DNA of 57,486 bases from Vibrio sp. 10N.261.55.A7 (GTDB lineage: Bacteria; Pseudomonadota; Gammaproteobacteria; Enterobacterales; Vibrionaceae). Positions 8,423 to 17,128 of the stretch are shown here, piece by piece. Within the stretch, counting starts at the first letter, position 1. The number at the start of each line of letters is the position of its first letter. The DNA is taken from positions 20,433 to 77,918 of the forward strand of contig NZ_MCWZ01000003.1 in assembly GCF_002877365.1 (NCBI RefSeq), in the 5' to 3' direction. The translations under genes and the position numbers were made by a program. The notes under the pieces are model-generated. The model saw only the letters and a program-made list of their open reading frames with translations. It searched no databases and was not told where the DNA came from.

Positions 8423-9640
8423 TCATTTACCTTCAGTTAAACGAAAACATACTATCCAATAGAGTATATATATCAGTGAGCCTCCCAAGGAGTAAATATA
8501 CAGCATTTGGATAATATCAATTCCTCTCCATAGTAAAATAATGGAAATCGTAGTAGATAGTAGGTAGGCCAATTGTAATAGCATATCTAACTTTTGCTTT
8601 TCAAATATATATAAAACAAAACTCACTGGACTGACTATGAACTTGAAAAACAACATAGGAACCAATATAGTTGCATATACACCAGATTCTTTCCAAGCAT
8701 TGCCAAACACAAATTCAAATATTTCGGCCCCAAAGAATAGAAGCAATGAGAATGGTATCAAACCTAGAACAAAAAGAGAAAAAGACACTTTAAAAAATAG
8801 CTTTCTAATTGACCCTTCTTTCTTTGCTACAATAGCTTGCTTTTTAAAAACCACACCTACAGACTGAGAAATTAAATTTATCGGCATTAGCATTACACGT
8901 GAAGTAAATGAAAAATACCCTAGAATTTGAGAGTTGGTTAATTTACCTAAAGACAAATTTGGTAATTGAAGAGATAGCAAATTAAATAACGAAGATGGCA
9001 CATCAAACTTAGGAAAGTTACTGTATTTCTTAAGCATAGCGTAAATACTGCTTAAATCAATTTCCTCCTTGGGCTCACATTTCATAAAAGACCACATGTA
9101 AGCCACGCCAAGTAGCATACCTAGCAAAGCCCCTAGTAATAAACCATTAGCACCAACACCCCAAAAGCCTAGTATAATCTGAGAGAGAATAGTCGAAATT
9201 GAGATTATCACCTTATTTTTCCCAATGCATTTAAAGCTAGCCTTGACTATTGCCATATTCAAAGTGACATTTGTCAAACAAGTCAAAGTTAATATAGGGG
9301 GAATAAAGTAAGCAAACAACACTTCGTTCTTTTGGCCTGAAAGGCTTATTATCTCATCGCCAAAGAAAGCGACGAAGACAAAAGAAATCAAAAACCAAAG
9401 TATAGACAGGAACAAACATACTTTTTTCAAGCCTGCTATATGAGGTATTTCCGCAACAACTATCGCATTTTCTAAGCGGAGCATTACCAAAGGGCTAATA
9501 ACAGCCACAACCGTCATGGTAAATATGTAAATTCCAAAATCAACGGGAGTATAAAGCCTAGATAACAATGGTGAAGATATAATAAGTAAAACTTGACTGA
9601 GTGTTGTTGCAGATAGTACAGCAGCAATACTACGTAACAT
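8423..9640 (-). CDS. wzx: Lipid-linked repeat-unit flippase, Wzx/polysaccharide transport family
   Basis: The 405-residue hydrophobic protein has about twelve predicted membrane segments. It begins RSIAAVLSATTLSQVLLIISSPLLSRLYTPVDFGIYIF, the characteristic opening of Wzx/MviN-like flippases (a first helix, then the L-Y-x-P-x-x-F-G motif). A mid-protein stretch, FPSSLFNLLSLQLPNLSLGKL-like, starts the second half, as in the pseudo-two-fold MOP fold. It moves the undecaprenyl-PP repeat unit to the periplasmic face for Wzy. The start overlaps the aminotransferase stop as TAATG. The call is firm at family level; substrate specificity cannot be read. Confidence 0.88.
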   Translation of the reverse strand: MLRSIAAVLSATTLSQVLLIISSPLLSRLYTPVDFGIYIFTMTVVAVISPLVMLRLENAIVVAEIPHIAGLKKVCLFLSILWFLISFVFVAFFGDEIISLSGQKNEVLFAYFIPPILTLTCLTNVTLNMAIVKASFKCIGKNKVIISISTILSQIILGFWGVGANGLLLGALLGMLLGVAYMWSFMKCEPKEEIDLSSIYAMLKKYSNFPKFDVPSSLFNLLSLQLPNLSLGKLTNSQILGYFSFTSRVMLMPINLISQSVGVVFKKQAIVAKKEGSIRKLFFKVSFSLFVLGLIPFSLLLFFGAEIFEFVFGNAWKESGVYATILVPMLFFKFIVSPVSFVLYIFEKQKLDMLLQLAYLLSTTISIILLWRGIDIIQMLYIYSLGGSLIYILYWIVCFRLTEGK

Positions 9641-10704
9641 TACATATACCCATGCATAGGCAGACTAAAAACAGTGTCGGAAAGACGCTCTGCTATTGGA
9701 AAATCCCCCCTCTTATAGCCCAGTTTATAAAAAGCGGTTTGCTCATGCATGCAAGTTCTATAGTACACCATTGTTGGTATACCTAGCTCCCTATACTTCG
9801 CGATTTCTAAGGACCTATCCTCTACTATAAGAGTATATTGAGCCCAAGAACTCGTATACCCCTTTGGCACCAGCGGCGTTTTGTATACACTCTCAAGCTC
9901 ACTTGTATACTTATCAGCCACTCTATTCCGACTAATTAACTCTTGAGGAAAAGCGGACAATTTCTCCAAAAGTATCGCTGCTTGTATTGTATCTAGGCGA
10001 GAGTTCATTCCAATACGTATATTATCGTACTTGTCCGTACCTTTTCCATGAACACGATAAGAGCGTAATAACGCTGCATATTCATCATTATTGGTAAATA
10101 GCGCACCTCCATCACCATAACAGCCTAATGGTTTAGCGGGAAAGAAACTAGTCGTAGCAATGTCACCAAAGCTACCCGCTTTCTTACCATTAATTGAACC
10201 GCCAAAACCCTGTGCAGCATCCTCTATTACTTTTAGGTTATACTTAGCCGCTATACGTTCAATTTCAGGGTAATTGGCAGGTAAACCAAACAAGTCAACA
10301 GCAATGATAGCTTTTGGCTTTAACTTACCGGCTTCGATAACATTGATGATTTGTTTCTCTAATGCAGCTGGACAAATGTTAAATGTTTGCTCATCAGAGT
10401 CAACGAAAACAGGAGTTGCACTTGCAAATGAAACTGCTTCCGCTGTTGCAAAGAAAGTAAAAGTGGGACAGAAAACTGCATCCCCTTTTTTAATATCTAA
10501 CACCATCATACAAAGTGTTAATGCATCAGTACCATTAGCGCAGGTAATCGCATGTTTAACACCCACGTATTCAGCTAACTTAGCTTCTAACTCAAATACT
10601 TCCGGCCCCATAATATATTTACCATGGCTTAGAACCGTTTTAATGCGTTTGTCTATCTCTTCTTTTAAATGCTGATACTGTGCAGCTAAATCTATAAATT
10701 GCAT
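9640..10704 (-). CDS. wbpE: UDP-sugar 3-aminotransferase, WbpE/DegT-DnrJ-EryC1 family
   Basis: The 354-residue PLP enzyme has the family landmarks: ANGTDALTL around residues 56-64 for cofactor phosphate binding, EDAAQGFGG with Asp162, and the Schiff-base lysine Lys191 in TSFFPAKPLG. It should transfer an amino group from glutamate to UDP-3-keto-GlcNAcA, giving UDP-GlcNAc(3N)A. The immediate neighbours WbpD-, WbpB- and WbpA-like supply the rest of this pathway, which is the main reason to prefer WbpE over other family members. The start is ATG at 10704, two bases after the acetyltransferase stop, and the 3' end overlaps wzx as TAATG. Confidence 0.9.
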   Translation of the reverse strand: MQFIDLAAQYQHLKEEIDKRIKTVLSHGKYIMGPEVFELEAKLAEYVGVKHAITCANGTDALTLCMMVLDIKKGDAVFCPTFTFFATAEAVSFASATPVFVDSDEQTFNICPAALEKQIINVIEAGKLKPKAIIAVDLFGLPANYPEIERIAAKYNLKVIEDAAQGFGGSINGKKAGSFGDIATTSFFPAKPLGCYGDGGALFTNNDEYAALLRSYRVHGKGTDKYDNIRIGMNSRLDTIQAAILLEKLSAFPQELISRNRVADKYTSELESVYKTPLVPKGYTSSWAQYTLIVEDRSLEIAKYRELGIPTMVYYRTCMHEQTAFYKLGYKRGDFPIAERLSDTVFSLPMHGYM

Positions 10705-10706
10705 GA

Positions 10707-11291
10707 CTATTTATCTTCTAAGCGAGTAAGAGTTTCACCATCAAGCACATAAGTTTCATTGGTAAATGGACAAACCGTCGTCGCGTTACCAGTAAGAGGC
10801 AAATCTAGAGCTTCACCATAAGCACTCATCCAACCAATCTGTTTTGCTGGCACACCAACCATCAATGCAAATGATTTTACATCTTTATTAACAACAGTAC
10901 CCGCACCAATAAATGCATACTCGTTAATCGTAATACCACAAACAACGGTACAGTTAGCCCCCAATGTTACGCCTTTTTTTACGATAGTGTCACGATATTC
11001 ATCTTTACGTTCTATCAAAGAGCGGGGATTATAAACATTGGTAAACACCATGCTTGGTCCACAGAAAACGCCTTCTCCAAGATGTACATTATCGTAAACT
11101 GAAACGTTATTTTGTATTTTGCATTTATCACCGATAGTTACTTTATTGCCAACAAATACATTTTGCCCCAGTGATACGCCTTTACCAATTTGAGCTCCAC
11201 CACAAACATGTGCCCAATGCCAAACACGTGACTCATCACCAATAACCGCACCATCATCAACAATCGCAGTTTCATGCTTCATAAAGCCCAT
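10707..11291 (-). CDS. wbpD: UDP-GlcNAc(3N)A N-acetyltransferase, WbpD-like
   Basis: The 194-residue protein is a left-handed beta-helix nearly from its N-terminus ([62 protein letters not shown]). A short C-terminal extension, [20 protein letters not shown], is typical of WbpD/WlbB acetyltransferases. It should acetylate the 3-amino group made by the WbpE-like neighbour using acetyl-CoA. The start is taken at 11291; an ATG three codons later (11282) is possible and neither has a strong ribosome site. Twenty-four bases separate it from the wbpB-like stop. Confidence 0.9.
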   Translation of the reverse strand: MGFMKHETAIVDDGAVIGDESRVWHWAHVCGGAQIGKGVSLGQNVFVGNKVTIGDKCKIQNNVSVYDNVHLGEGVFCGPSMVFTNVYNPRSLIERKDEYRDTIVKKGVTLGANCTVVCGITINEYAFIGAGTVVNKDVKSFALMVGVPAKQIGWMSAYGEALDLPLTGNATTVCPFTNETYVLDGETLTRLEDK

Positions 11292-11315
11292 ATAGTTACT
11301 CGCTCTATCTTTGAC

Positions 11316-12260
11316 TTAAAGTAATTTTGACATCAGAAAATGATAATGCTCAGGATTTGCAACAATTTTTTGGTCACGAATTTTTTCAACCGTTTCGATT
11401 GCAGTTCTATTTTCTTCCAAGCCATAACCGTTGCCTGCAAGCACATTTTCATAGCTTTGCGTGTGTAAATCAGTAAAACCACCCGAGAATTCAAGCTCTT
11501 CATCACCAATCACAATGCTACGATAAGTTTTCTTTTCACCTTGTACCGCATTCTTTGGAAGGTTATTCGCATCAATTGACAGGAACCACTTAACACGTGC
11601 GCGCTCATACTCTAAGTATCCTGAAACTGTTTGCTCATCTTTATAATGGACTTCATTGGTTTTAATATCACCAAATATAAAGTGCAGCATATCAAAGAAG
11701 TGCACACCTACATTAGAGGCAACACCACCAGACTTCTCATTTACTCCTTTCCAAGACTTAAGGTACCATTTACCACGAGATGTCATGTAAGTTAGCTCAA
11801 CATCGAACACTTCATCTTTAGGAGCACTTTGTACTTTTTCACGCAGTGCGACAATTGAAGGGTGCAAACGAAGCTGAAGAATACTGTTTACTTTTGCACC
11901 ATACTTTTCTTCATACCGCTTTAAAATATCAATATCCGAAGAAGTTAATACCAATGGTTTTTCACAAATAACATCAATACCATTTTTAAGGGCAAACTTC
12001 ATTTGCGGTGCATGTAGGTGGTTTGGTGAACAAATAGAAATGTAATCTAACTTGTTACCTTTTAAAGCTTCGTCTTCAACAAAAGCAGCAAAGTCTTCAA
12101 ATTCAGTAAAGAACTCTGACTCAGGAAAGTGCATATCCATAATACCAACAGAGTCATTAACATCCATTGCCACCACTAAGTCATTTCCAGTATCTTTAAT
12201 CGCATTGAGGTGCCGAGGGGCGATGTAACCGGCGGTGCCAATAAGTGCAAACTTTTTCAT
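11316..12260 (-). CDS. wbpB: UDP-GlcNAcA 3-dehydrogenase, WbpB-like (Gfo/Idh/MocA)
   Basis: About 314 residues. The Rossmann opening KKFALIGTAGYIAPRHLNAI is followed by ICSPNHLHAPQM, the CEKPL motif that defines Gfo/Idh/MocA enzymes, and a central ASNVGVHFFDMLHFIFGD segment holding the likely catalytic histidine. WbpB/WlbA enzymes oxidise the 3-hydroxyl of UDP-GlcNAcA. In P. aeruginosa the enzyme is coupled to WbpE and regenerates NAD with 2-oxoglutarate. I chose the ATG at 12260 over an in-frame start at 12296 because AAGGAGTTGAGAAAA lies just ahead of it, overlapping the wbpA-like stop. The protein then begins exactly at the conserved strand. Confidence 0.9.
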   Translation of the reverse strand: MKKFALIGTAGYIAPRHLNAIKDTGNDLVVAMDVNDSVGIMDMHFPESEFFTEFEDFAAFVEDEALKGNKLDYISICSPNHLHAPQMKFALKNGIDVICEKPLVLTSSDIDILKRYEEKYGAKVNSILQLRLHPSIVALREKVQSAPKDEVFDVELTYMTSRGKWYLKSWKGVNEKSGGVASNVGVHFFDMLHFIFGDIKTNEVHYKDEQTVSGYLEYERARVKWFLSIDANNLPKNAVQGEKKTYRSIVIGDEELEFSGGFTDLHTQSYENVLAGNGYGLEENRTAIETVEKIRDQKIVANPEHYHFLMSKLL

Positions 12261-12273
12261 TTTTCTCAACTCC

Positions 12274-13548
12274 TTACAATCTGATATCTGATTCATTCGG
12301 CGCTAACACATGCTTTACATCGTACAAAACATGCTCAGACTTCCCAAGAGCGCGTAACTTACTTTCACCCATATCTTTAAATTCACTGTGATCAACGGCG
12401 AGTACCACAGCATCGTATTTTCCATCTTCTAAATCATCAATTAGATCTATACCGTACTCATGTCCCACTTCTTCGCTAGAAGCCCAGCCATCATAAACAT
12501 CAACCGCCATATTGAAATCTTTAAGTTCTTTGACGATATCAATAATCTTAGTGTTACGCACATCTGGGCAATCACCTTTAAAAGTAAAACCTAAAATAAG
12601 TACTTTAGCTTCATCGATATGAATTTTTTTACTCGCTAACTTCTTAACGAGTTGTGTCGCAACATACTCTCCCATGCCGTCATTAATACGACGTCCCGCT
12701 AGAATCACTTCAGGGCGGTAACCAACCTCTTGCGCTTTATGGGTTAGGTAATATGGGTCAACACTAATACAGTGACCACCAACCAAACCAGGTTTAAATG
12801 GTAAAAAGTTCCATTTAGTGCCTGCTGCTTTTAAAACCTCTTCAGTATCAATATCAAGCTTATTAAAAATCTTGGCAAACTCATTGATAATTGCAATATT
12901 CAAATCACGCTGAGTATTCTCAATCACTTTAGCGGCTTCTGCTACTTTAATAGATGATGCTTTATGTGTACCTGCTGTTATAATCGAAGCATAAAGATTG
13001 TCAATAACACTAGCTATCTTAGGTGTAGACCCAGCGGTTATTTTCATAATTGTAGTGAGTCTATTGGTTTTATCACCAGGGTTGATTCGCTCTGGCGAGT
13101 ACCCTGCGAAAAAACCTTCATTTAATTTCAGCCCTGATAACTTCTCTATGATAGGGAGGCAGACCTCTTCAGTTGCACCTGGATATACTGTCGACTCATA
13201 AATTACTGTATCACCTTGAGATATAACTTTTGCTATCGCTTCTGAAGCCCTTATTAAAGGATTTAAATCTGGGGTATTTTCATCCGTAATTGGAGTGGGT
13301 ACTGTTACTATATAGAAATTGTAGTCTTCTATCTCTTCTAATTTACTAGTGTATTTTAACAATTTTGCAGATAAAAGCTCTTCTGATGTGCATTCAAGAG
13401 TAGAATCTACTCCTTCGTTCAGCTCTTGAACCCTCACTTCGTTTATATCAAAACCAATAGTGTCGTATTTCTTTCCAAACTCTACAGCTAATGGCAAACC
13501 TACATAGCCTTGGCCAATAATGGCTATCCTAATTTCATTAATATTCAT
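12274..13548 (-). CDS. wbpA: UDP-N-acetylglucosamine 6-dehydrogenase, WbpA/TviB family
   Basis: About 424 residues. It has the N-terminal NAD fold IRIAIIGQGYVGLPLAVEFG, the central helix with ENTQRDLNIAIINE, and the catalytic cysteine in GLVGGHCISVDPYYL. The C-terminal UDP-binding domain has LGFTFKGDCPDVRNTK. This enzyme class makes the first committed step, oxidising UDP-GlcNAc at C6 to UDP-GlcNAcA. A TTG start at 13557 is possible, but the ATG at 13548 overlaps the wecC stop as TAATG and is preferred. It lies next to a second, distinct nucleotide-sugar dehydrogenase (WecC-type) that is its ancient paralogue, so two different uronate precursors are likely made. Confidence 0.9.
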   Translation of the reverse strand: MNINEIRIAIIGQGYVGLPLAVEFGKKYDTIGFDINEVRVQELNEGVDSTLECTSEELLSAKLLKYTSKLEEIEDYNFYIVTVPTPITDENTPDLNPLIRASEAIAKVISQGDTVIYESTVYPGATEEVCLPIIEKLSGLKLNEGFFAGYSPERINPGDKTNRLTTIMKITAGSTPKIASVIDNLYASIITAGTHKASSIKVAEAAKVIENTQRDLNIAIINEFAKIFNKLDIDTEEVLKAAGTKWNFLPFKPGLVGGHCISVDPYYLTHKAQEVGYRPEVILAGRRINDGMGEYVATQLVKKLASKKIHIDEAKVLILGFTFKGDCPDVRNTKIIDIVKELKDFNMAVDVYDGWASSEEVGHEYGIDLIDDLEDGKYDAVVLAVDHSEFKDMGESKLRALGKSEHVLYDVKHVLAPNESDIRL

Positions 13549-14804
13549 TATTGCCAAATACCTTTTGTATCAATGATTATTTTATTTTCCACTTGATCCT
13601 TTTGGATAAGTTTAAACTCTTTATGGTCAACTAAGACAGATATAATATTGGCCCGTTCTATAGCTTGCTCGATATTTACTAACTCAATATTTAAAGTACT
13701 CAAATCTACTGGTAATATATTAATATTTGGCTCAACTACAATAATTTTCCCCAGCTGTTCTGTTGCCAGCTTTTTCACTATTTGAACCGCGGGACTTTCT
13801 CTTAAGTCATCAATATCAGCTTTAAATGATAAGCCAAGGCAAGCGATAGTCGGCTCATCTATCCCACTAGCAAGTTTTGTAATCTTGCTAGTCACATAAT
13901 TAGGCTTTGAATCATTAGTAATTCTAGCTTGCTTTATGATATTGGACTTTTCTGGGCAACTATCAACTATAAACCAAGGGTCTACTGCAATGCAGTGACC
14001 TCCAACCCCAGGACCTGGTTGTAAGATATTTACTCTAGGGTGTCGATTCGCAAGCCTGATCAACTCCCAAACATCAATATCTAGGTCATCACAGATTAAA
14101 GATAATTCATTTGCAAACGCAATCTGCACATCACGGCAGCTATTCTCCGTTAATTTTGCCATTTCCGCAGTTCTAGCGTTGGTAACAACACAATCCCCTT
14201 GAACAAAAGACTTATACAATTCAATTGAACGCATAGAACACTTGCGAGTAAGCCCACCAATAACCCTATCATTATCTACTAGCTCTCTTACTACATGACC
14301 AGGTAAAACTCGCTCAGGACAATGCGCAACATTGACGTCAGCAAGTTCCCCATGAGTTTGTGGGAATGTCAGATCTGATCGGGCTTGCGCCAACCATTCC
14401 GCCATTTTCTCAGTTGTGCCTACAGGGGAGGTTGACTCTAAAATAACCAAGTTACCTTTTCGTAGTACCGGAGCAATTGCCTTGCTCGCAGCTTCAATGT
14501 AAGAAAGATCCGGAGAAGGAGCTTCACCTTCATCGCACGGTAAAAAAGGAGTTGGAACTGCAATTAAAAAAGCATCAGCAACTTCAGGCACTGTCACTGC
14601 CTTGAAATAACCTTCTTTTACTACTGCATTTACAATTATATCTAGTTCAGGTTCTACGATATGAATTTTACCTTGATTGATAGTGTCGACAGCATGTTGG
14701 TTAATGTCTACACCAATTACTTTTTTCTTACGTGATGCAAACATCGCTGCAGTTGGTAGACCGATATATCCAAGCCCTATAACTGATACCGTTTCAAAAG
14801 ACAT
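13548..14804 (-). CDS. wecC: UDP-N-acetyl-D-mannosamine dehydrogenase
   Basis: The 418-residue protein has VSVIGLGYIGLPTAAMFASR at the start, the insert PCDEGEAPSPDLSYIEAA typical of WecC, SPVGTTEKMAEWL, AHCPERVLPG, and the catalytic cysteine in GPGVGGHCIAVDPWFIV. The C-terminal domain carries LGLSFKADIDDLRESPA. It oxidises UDP-ManNAc, made by WecB in the preceding gene, to UDP-ManNAcA. A GAGAAG box precedes the ATG at 14804. Enterobacteria use this pair for common antigen; here its place inside the serotype operon points to a ManNAcA residue in the polysaccharide. Confidence 0.93.
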   Translation of the reverse strand: MSFETVSVIGLGYIGLPTAAMFASRKKKVIGVDINQHAVDTINQGKIHIVEPELDIIVNAVVKEGYFKAVTVPEVADAFLIAVPTPFLPCDEGEAPSPDLSYIEAASKAIAPVLRKGNLVILESTSPVGTTEKMAEWLAQARSDLTFPQTHGELADVNVAHCPERVLPGHVVRELVDNDRVIGGLTRKCSMRSIELYKSFVQGDCVVTNARTAEMAKLTENSCRDVQIAFANELSLICDDLDIDVWELIRLANRHPRVNILQPGPGVGGHCIAVDPWFIVDSCPEKSNIIKQARITNDSKPNYVTSKITKLASGIDEPTIACLGLSFKADIDDLRESPAVQIVKKLATEQLGKIIVVEPNINILPVDLSTLNIELVNIEQAIERANIISVLVDHKEFKLIQKDQVENKIIIDTKGIWQ

Positions 14805-14826
14805 ATATACTTCTCATTTAATTAAA

Positions 14827-15951
14827 TCATTTTGCTAGGATATCTAAAATTCGTCGACAAGCTAACCCATCACCATAAGGATTATGGGCGAAACTCATAT
14901 CTTTATATGCTTGTTCGTCTTTTAGTAACGTAGTTAATTCTGTAACAATTCTCTGCATATTGGTACCGACCAACTTTACAGTGCCAGCTTCAACAGCCTC
15001 AGGTCGCTCTGTAGTATCCCTCATCACTAACACGGGCTTGCCTAAGGAGGGAGCTTCCTCTTGGATACCGCCAGAATCAGTTAGAATTACATGAGCTCTA
15101 TTCATCAAATAAATAAATGGTAAATATTGCAGAGGTTCGATCAAATACACATTCCCGATACGAGACAAAATTCTATTTACAGGTTCACGAACGTTAGGGT
15201 TTAAATGCATTGGGTAAACTATTTGAACATCTGGGTTGTCCTGAGCAACATAAGCTAAGGCTTCACATATACGCTCAAAACCATCGCCAAAACTCTCCCT
15301 TCGGTGACCAGTAACCAAAATTAGTTTTCTACTCTCATCAAGAAAAGGAAGTTGAATAGATAATTCACTCTGTAACCTTCTACTAGATTCAAGTTTTTCT
15401 TTAACCATTAACAACGCATCAATAACAGTATTCCCCGTAATAAATATGCGGCTGCTATCAAAGTTTTCTTTTAATAAATTATGTTCAGATGTTTTAGTTG
15501 GTGCGAAGTGGTAGTGAGTGAGAACTCCAGTTAATCTGCGATTTGCCTCCTCTGGCCAAGGAGCATAAATATTACCAGTTCTTAGCCCAGCCTCTACATG
15601 CCCTACTGGAATCTGCTCATAGTAAGCCGCGAGACTAGCTCCAAAGGTCGTAGCAGTATCACCATGAACCAATACGATATCTGGTTCAAAATCTGTCAAT
15701 ACGGGTTTAAACTCCTGAACTACACGGGCTGTAATACCATTAAGTGACTGTCCAAGCTCCATGAGGTCAAGATCATAATCAGGTATTATGTCAAACAACT
15801 CCAAAACTTGATCTAACATCTCCCTATGCTGTGCTGTTACACAACATTTAGCAATAAACCGTTCATCTTTATTTAATGCAGTAACTAAAGGAGCCATTTT
15901 AATTGCTTCTGGTCGAGTACCGAATACGACGAGAATTTTTTTAAAACCCAT
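14827..15951 (-). CDS. wecB: UDP-N-acetylglucosamine 2-epimerase (non-hydrolysing)
   Basis: About 374 residues, matching the usual WecB length. Motifs run in order: [55 protein letters not shown] then [40 protein letters not shown]. The start is the ATG at 15951; an upstream in-frame extension to 16035 lies inside the IS element and is not conserved-looking. The insertion sequence ends at 15991 and its target duplication reaches 15982, so only 30 native bases remain upstream of the start. Transcription must therefore come through or out of the IS. The product UDP-ManNAc feeds WecC. Confidence 0.93.
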   Translation of the reverse strand: MGFKKILVVFGTRPEAIKMAPLVTALNKDERFIAKCCVTAQHREMLDQVLELFDIIPDYDLDLMELGQSLNGITARVVQEFKPVLTDFEPDIVLVHGDTATTFGASLAAYYEQIPVGHVEAGLRTGNIYAPWPEEANRRLTGVLTHYHFAPTKTSEHNLLKENFDSSRIFITGNTVIDALLMVKEKLESSRRLQSELSIQLPFLDESRKLILVTGHRRESFGDGFERICEALAYVAQDNPDVQIVYPMHLNPNVREPVNRILSRIGNVYLIEPLQYLPFIYLMNRAHVILTDSGGIQEEAPSLGKPVLVMRDTTERPEAVEAGTVKLVGTNMQRIVTELTTLLKDEQAYKDMSFAHNPYGDGLACRRILDILAK

Positions 15952-15981
15952 AACAAGACATCTCTTCAATAATAATTTTAC

Positions 15982-15990
15982 TATTTTATA
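15982..15990. repeat. Target-site duplication, left copy (TATTTTATA)
   Basis: This 9-bp direct repeat is identical to 17015-17023 and directly abuts the left terminal repeat of the IS. Nine bases is the duplication made by IS903-type transposases. Confidence 0.88.
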
Positions 15991-17014
15991 GGCGTTGTTG
16001 ATCAAATCAGCTTGAAGATCAACGACACCATACATCGCTAGCCGTTAGCTTCTAACGGGTATACCTAGTCCTATGACTTTATTAATCGCTTTGACATTCG
16101 CCATGATTTAGCCCACTTGAGCGTTGTAACATCTAAAGCCAATTTACCGCTTGTTAGTCCTTTATATCGGGGTATCGCGGTCTCAGATATTGAACGAGAG
16201 TGATAACCAGACTCAGTTTTCCACTCCGCTATCGTTCCATTTTTCAGCGCTGTTACCGCCTCATTTCTGGGATGCCCGTCTTCCCAAAGAGCTGTAGTCT
16301 TTCGAGGCGGTAACAACGGAGCACAGCCTTTATTTTTCAGAGTCTCGTGGCAGTTTTTTGTGTCATATGCTCCATCGGCAGATACGGCAGCGACCTTTCT
16401 GCGTTGTGGGTTGAGTAACGTCGGTAACACTTCACTATCGCCAACATTGACAAGACTGATTTCCGCACTAATAGCTTCGTGGGTATCCACGTCTACACCT
16501 AAGTGCAGTTTGCGCCATGTTCTACGTTTTTCTACACCATGCTTTTTCACTTTCCACTCACCCTCTCCAAAGACTTTAAGGCCAGTCGAATCAATAGCTA
16601 TATGGCGAATAGTCCCTCTAGATTTATTGGGATATTTGACCTGAACTGTCTTCGGTCGTTTACTGATACAGGTGTAGTCAGGGGACGTGAGTGGAACATC
16701 CAATAACTCAAAGATAGAGTCGATAAAGCCTTGAAGAGCCCGTAATGGAAGAGAGAAGATGCCCTTAATCATCAAGGCAGTTTCAATCGCTGTATCAGAG
16801 TACTGAAAGCCTCTCCCACTCTTGCCATGATGGGGTTTGCATTGCCATGCATCTACGGCTGAATCATCTATCCAAAACGTAACCGAACCCCGTTCACAAA
16901 GAGCCTTATTGTACTTCGCCCAGTTAGCTATCTTCTTCTTCGCTTTACCCATGTCACCACCGTTCCAACCACTTCAAATGTTCAGATCGCAGGACGTGGA
17001 TAGGCAACAACGCG
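15991..17014 (-). mobile_element. IS5-family (IS903-like) insertion sequence
   Basis: The 1024-bp element is bounded by imperfect terminal repeats: GGCGTTGTTG at the left end (15991) and CGCGTTGTTG read inward from the right end (17014), nine of ten bases matching. It is flanked by identical 9-bp direct repeats TATTTTATA at 15982-15990 and 17015-17023, the target duplication length of the IS903 group. It holds one intact transposase gene. A hairpin with a 7-bp stem (CCGTTAG/CTAACGG, 16042-16058) lies between the transposase stop and the left end, without a U-run. It sits between wzz and wecB in the same orientation as the operon. Intact ends and duplication suggest a recent insertion. Confidence 0.9.
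16071..16952 (-). CDS. IS5-family transposase (DDE), IS903 group
   Basis: The 293-residue transposase is close to the 307 residues of IS903. The DDE residues can be placed: Asp in HIAIDSTGLKVFGEGEW, Asp in VSADGAYDTKNCHE, and Glu in SRSISETAIPRYKGL. It has the family's conserved linker WRKLHLGVD. The N-terminal part, WCKPHHGKSGRGFQYSD-like, is the usual helix-rich DNA-binding region. There is no frameshift or internal stop, so it may be active. The start is ATG at 16952, 62 bases inside the right terminal repeat. Confidence 0.93.
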   Translation of the reverse strand: MGKAKKKIANWAKYNKALCERGSVTFWIDDSAVDAWQCKPHHGKSGRGFQYSDTAIETALMIKGIFSLPLRALQGFIDSIFELLDVPLTSPDYTCISKRPKTVQVKYPNKSRGTIRHIAIDSTGLKVFGEGEWKVKKHGVEKRRTWRKLHLGVDVDTHEAISAEISLVNVGDSEVLPTLLNPQRRKVAAVSADGAYDTKNCHETLKNKGCAPLLPPRKTTALWEDGHPRNEAVTALKNGTIAEWKTESGYHSRSISETAIPRYKGLTSGKLALDVTTLKWAKSWRMSKRLIKS

Positions 17015-17023
17015 TATTTTATA
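17015..17023. repeat. Target-site duplication, right copy (TATTTTATA)
   Basis: Identical to 15982-15990 and directly abutting the right terminal repeat. Removing the element and one copy would join the wzz side to wecB, leaving about 135 bp between the wzz stop and the wecB start. Confidence 0.88.
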
Positions 17024-17128
17024 TAAAAAAATGGATAGCTATGACAAGCCGAATACAATCACTTTAAATAAATTAATTCAATATTATCATGCATCTAAAT
17101 GAAAAATTTAATACTAAAGTAAAAAAAC

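Noticed and set aside
15975..16015. Hybrid outward promoter at the IS-wecB junction
   Set aside because: The duplication gives a TATAAA-like -10 next to the IS end, but no reasonable -35 lies 16-18 bases upstream; left as a possibility only.
15952..16035. N-terminal extension of WecB into the IS element
   Set aside because: The extra 28 codons lie mostly inside the IS end and target duplication; canonical WecB starts at the ATG at 15951.
16071..16952. Transposase as a degraded pseudogene
   Set aside because: All three DDE residues, both ends and the target duplication are intact, with no frameshift.
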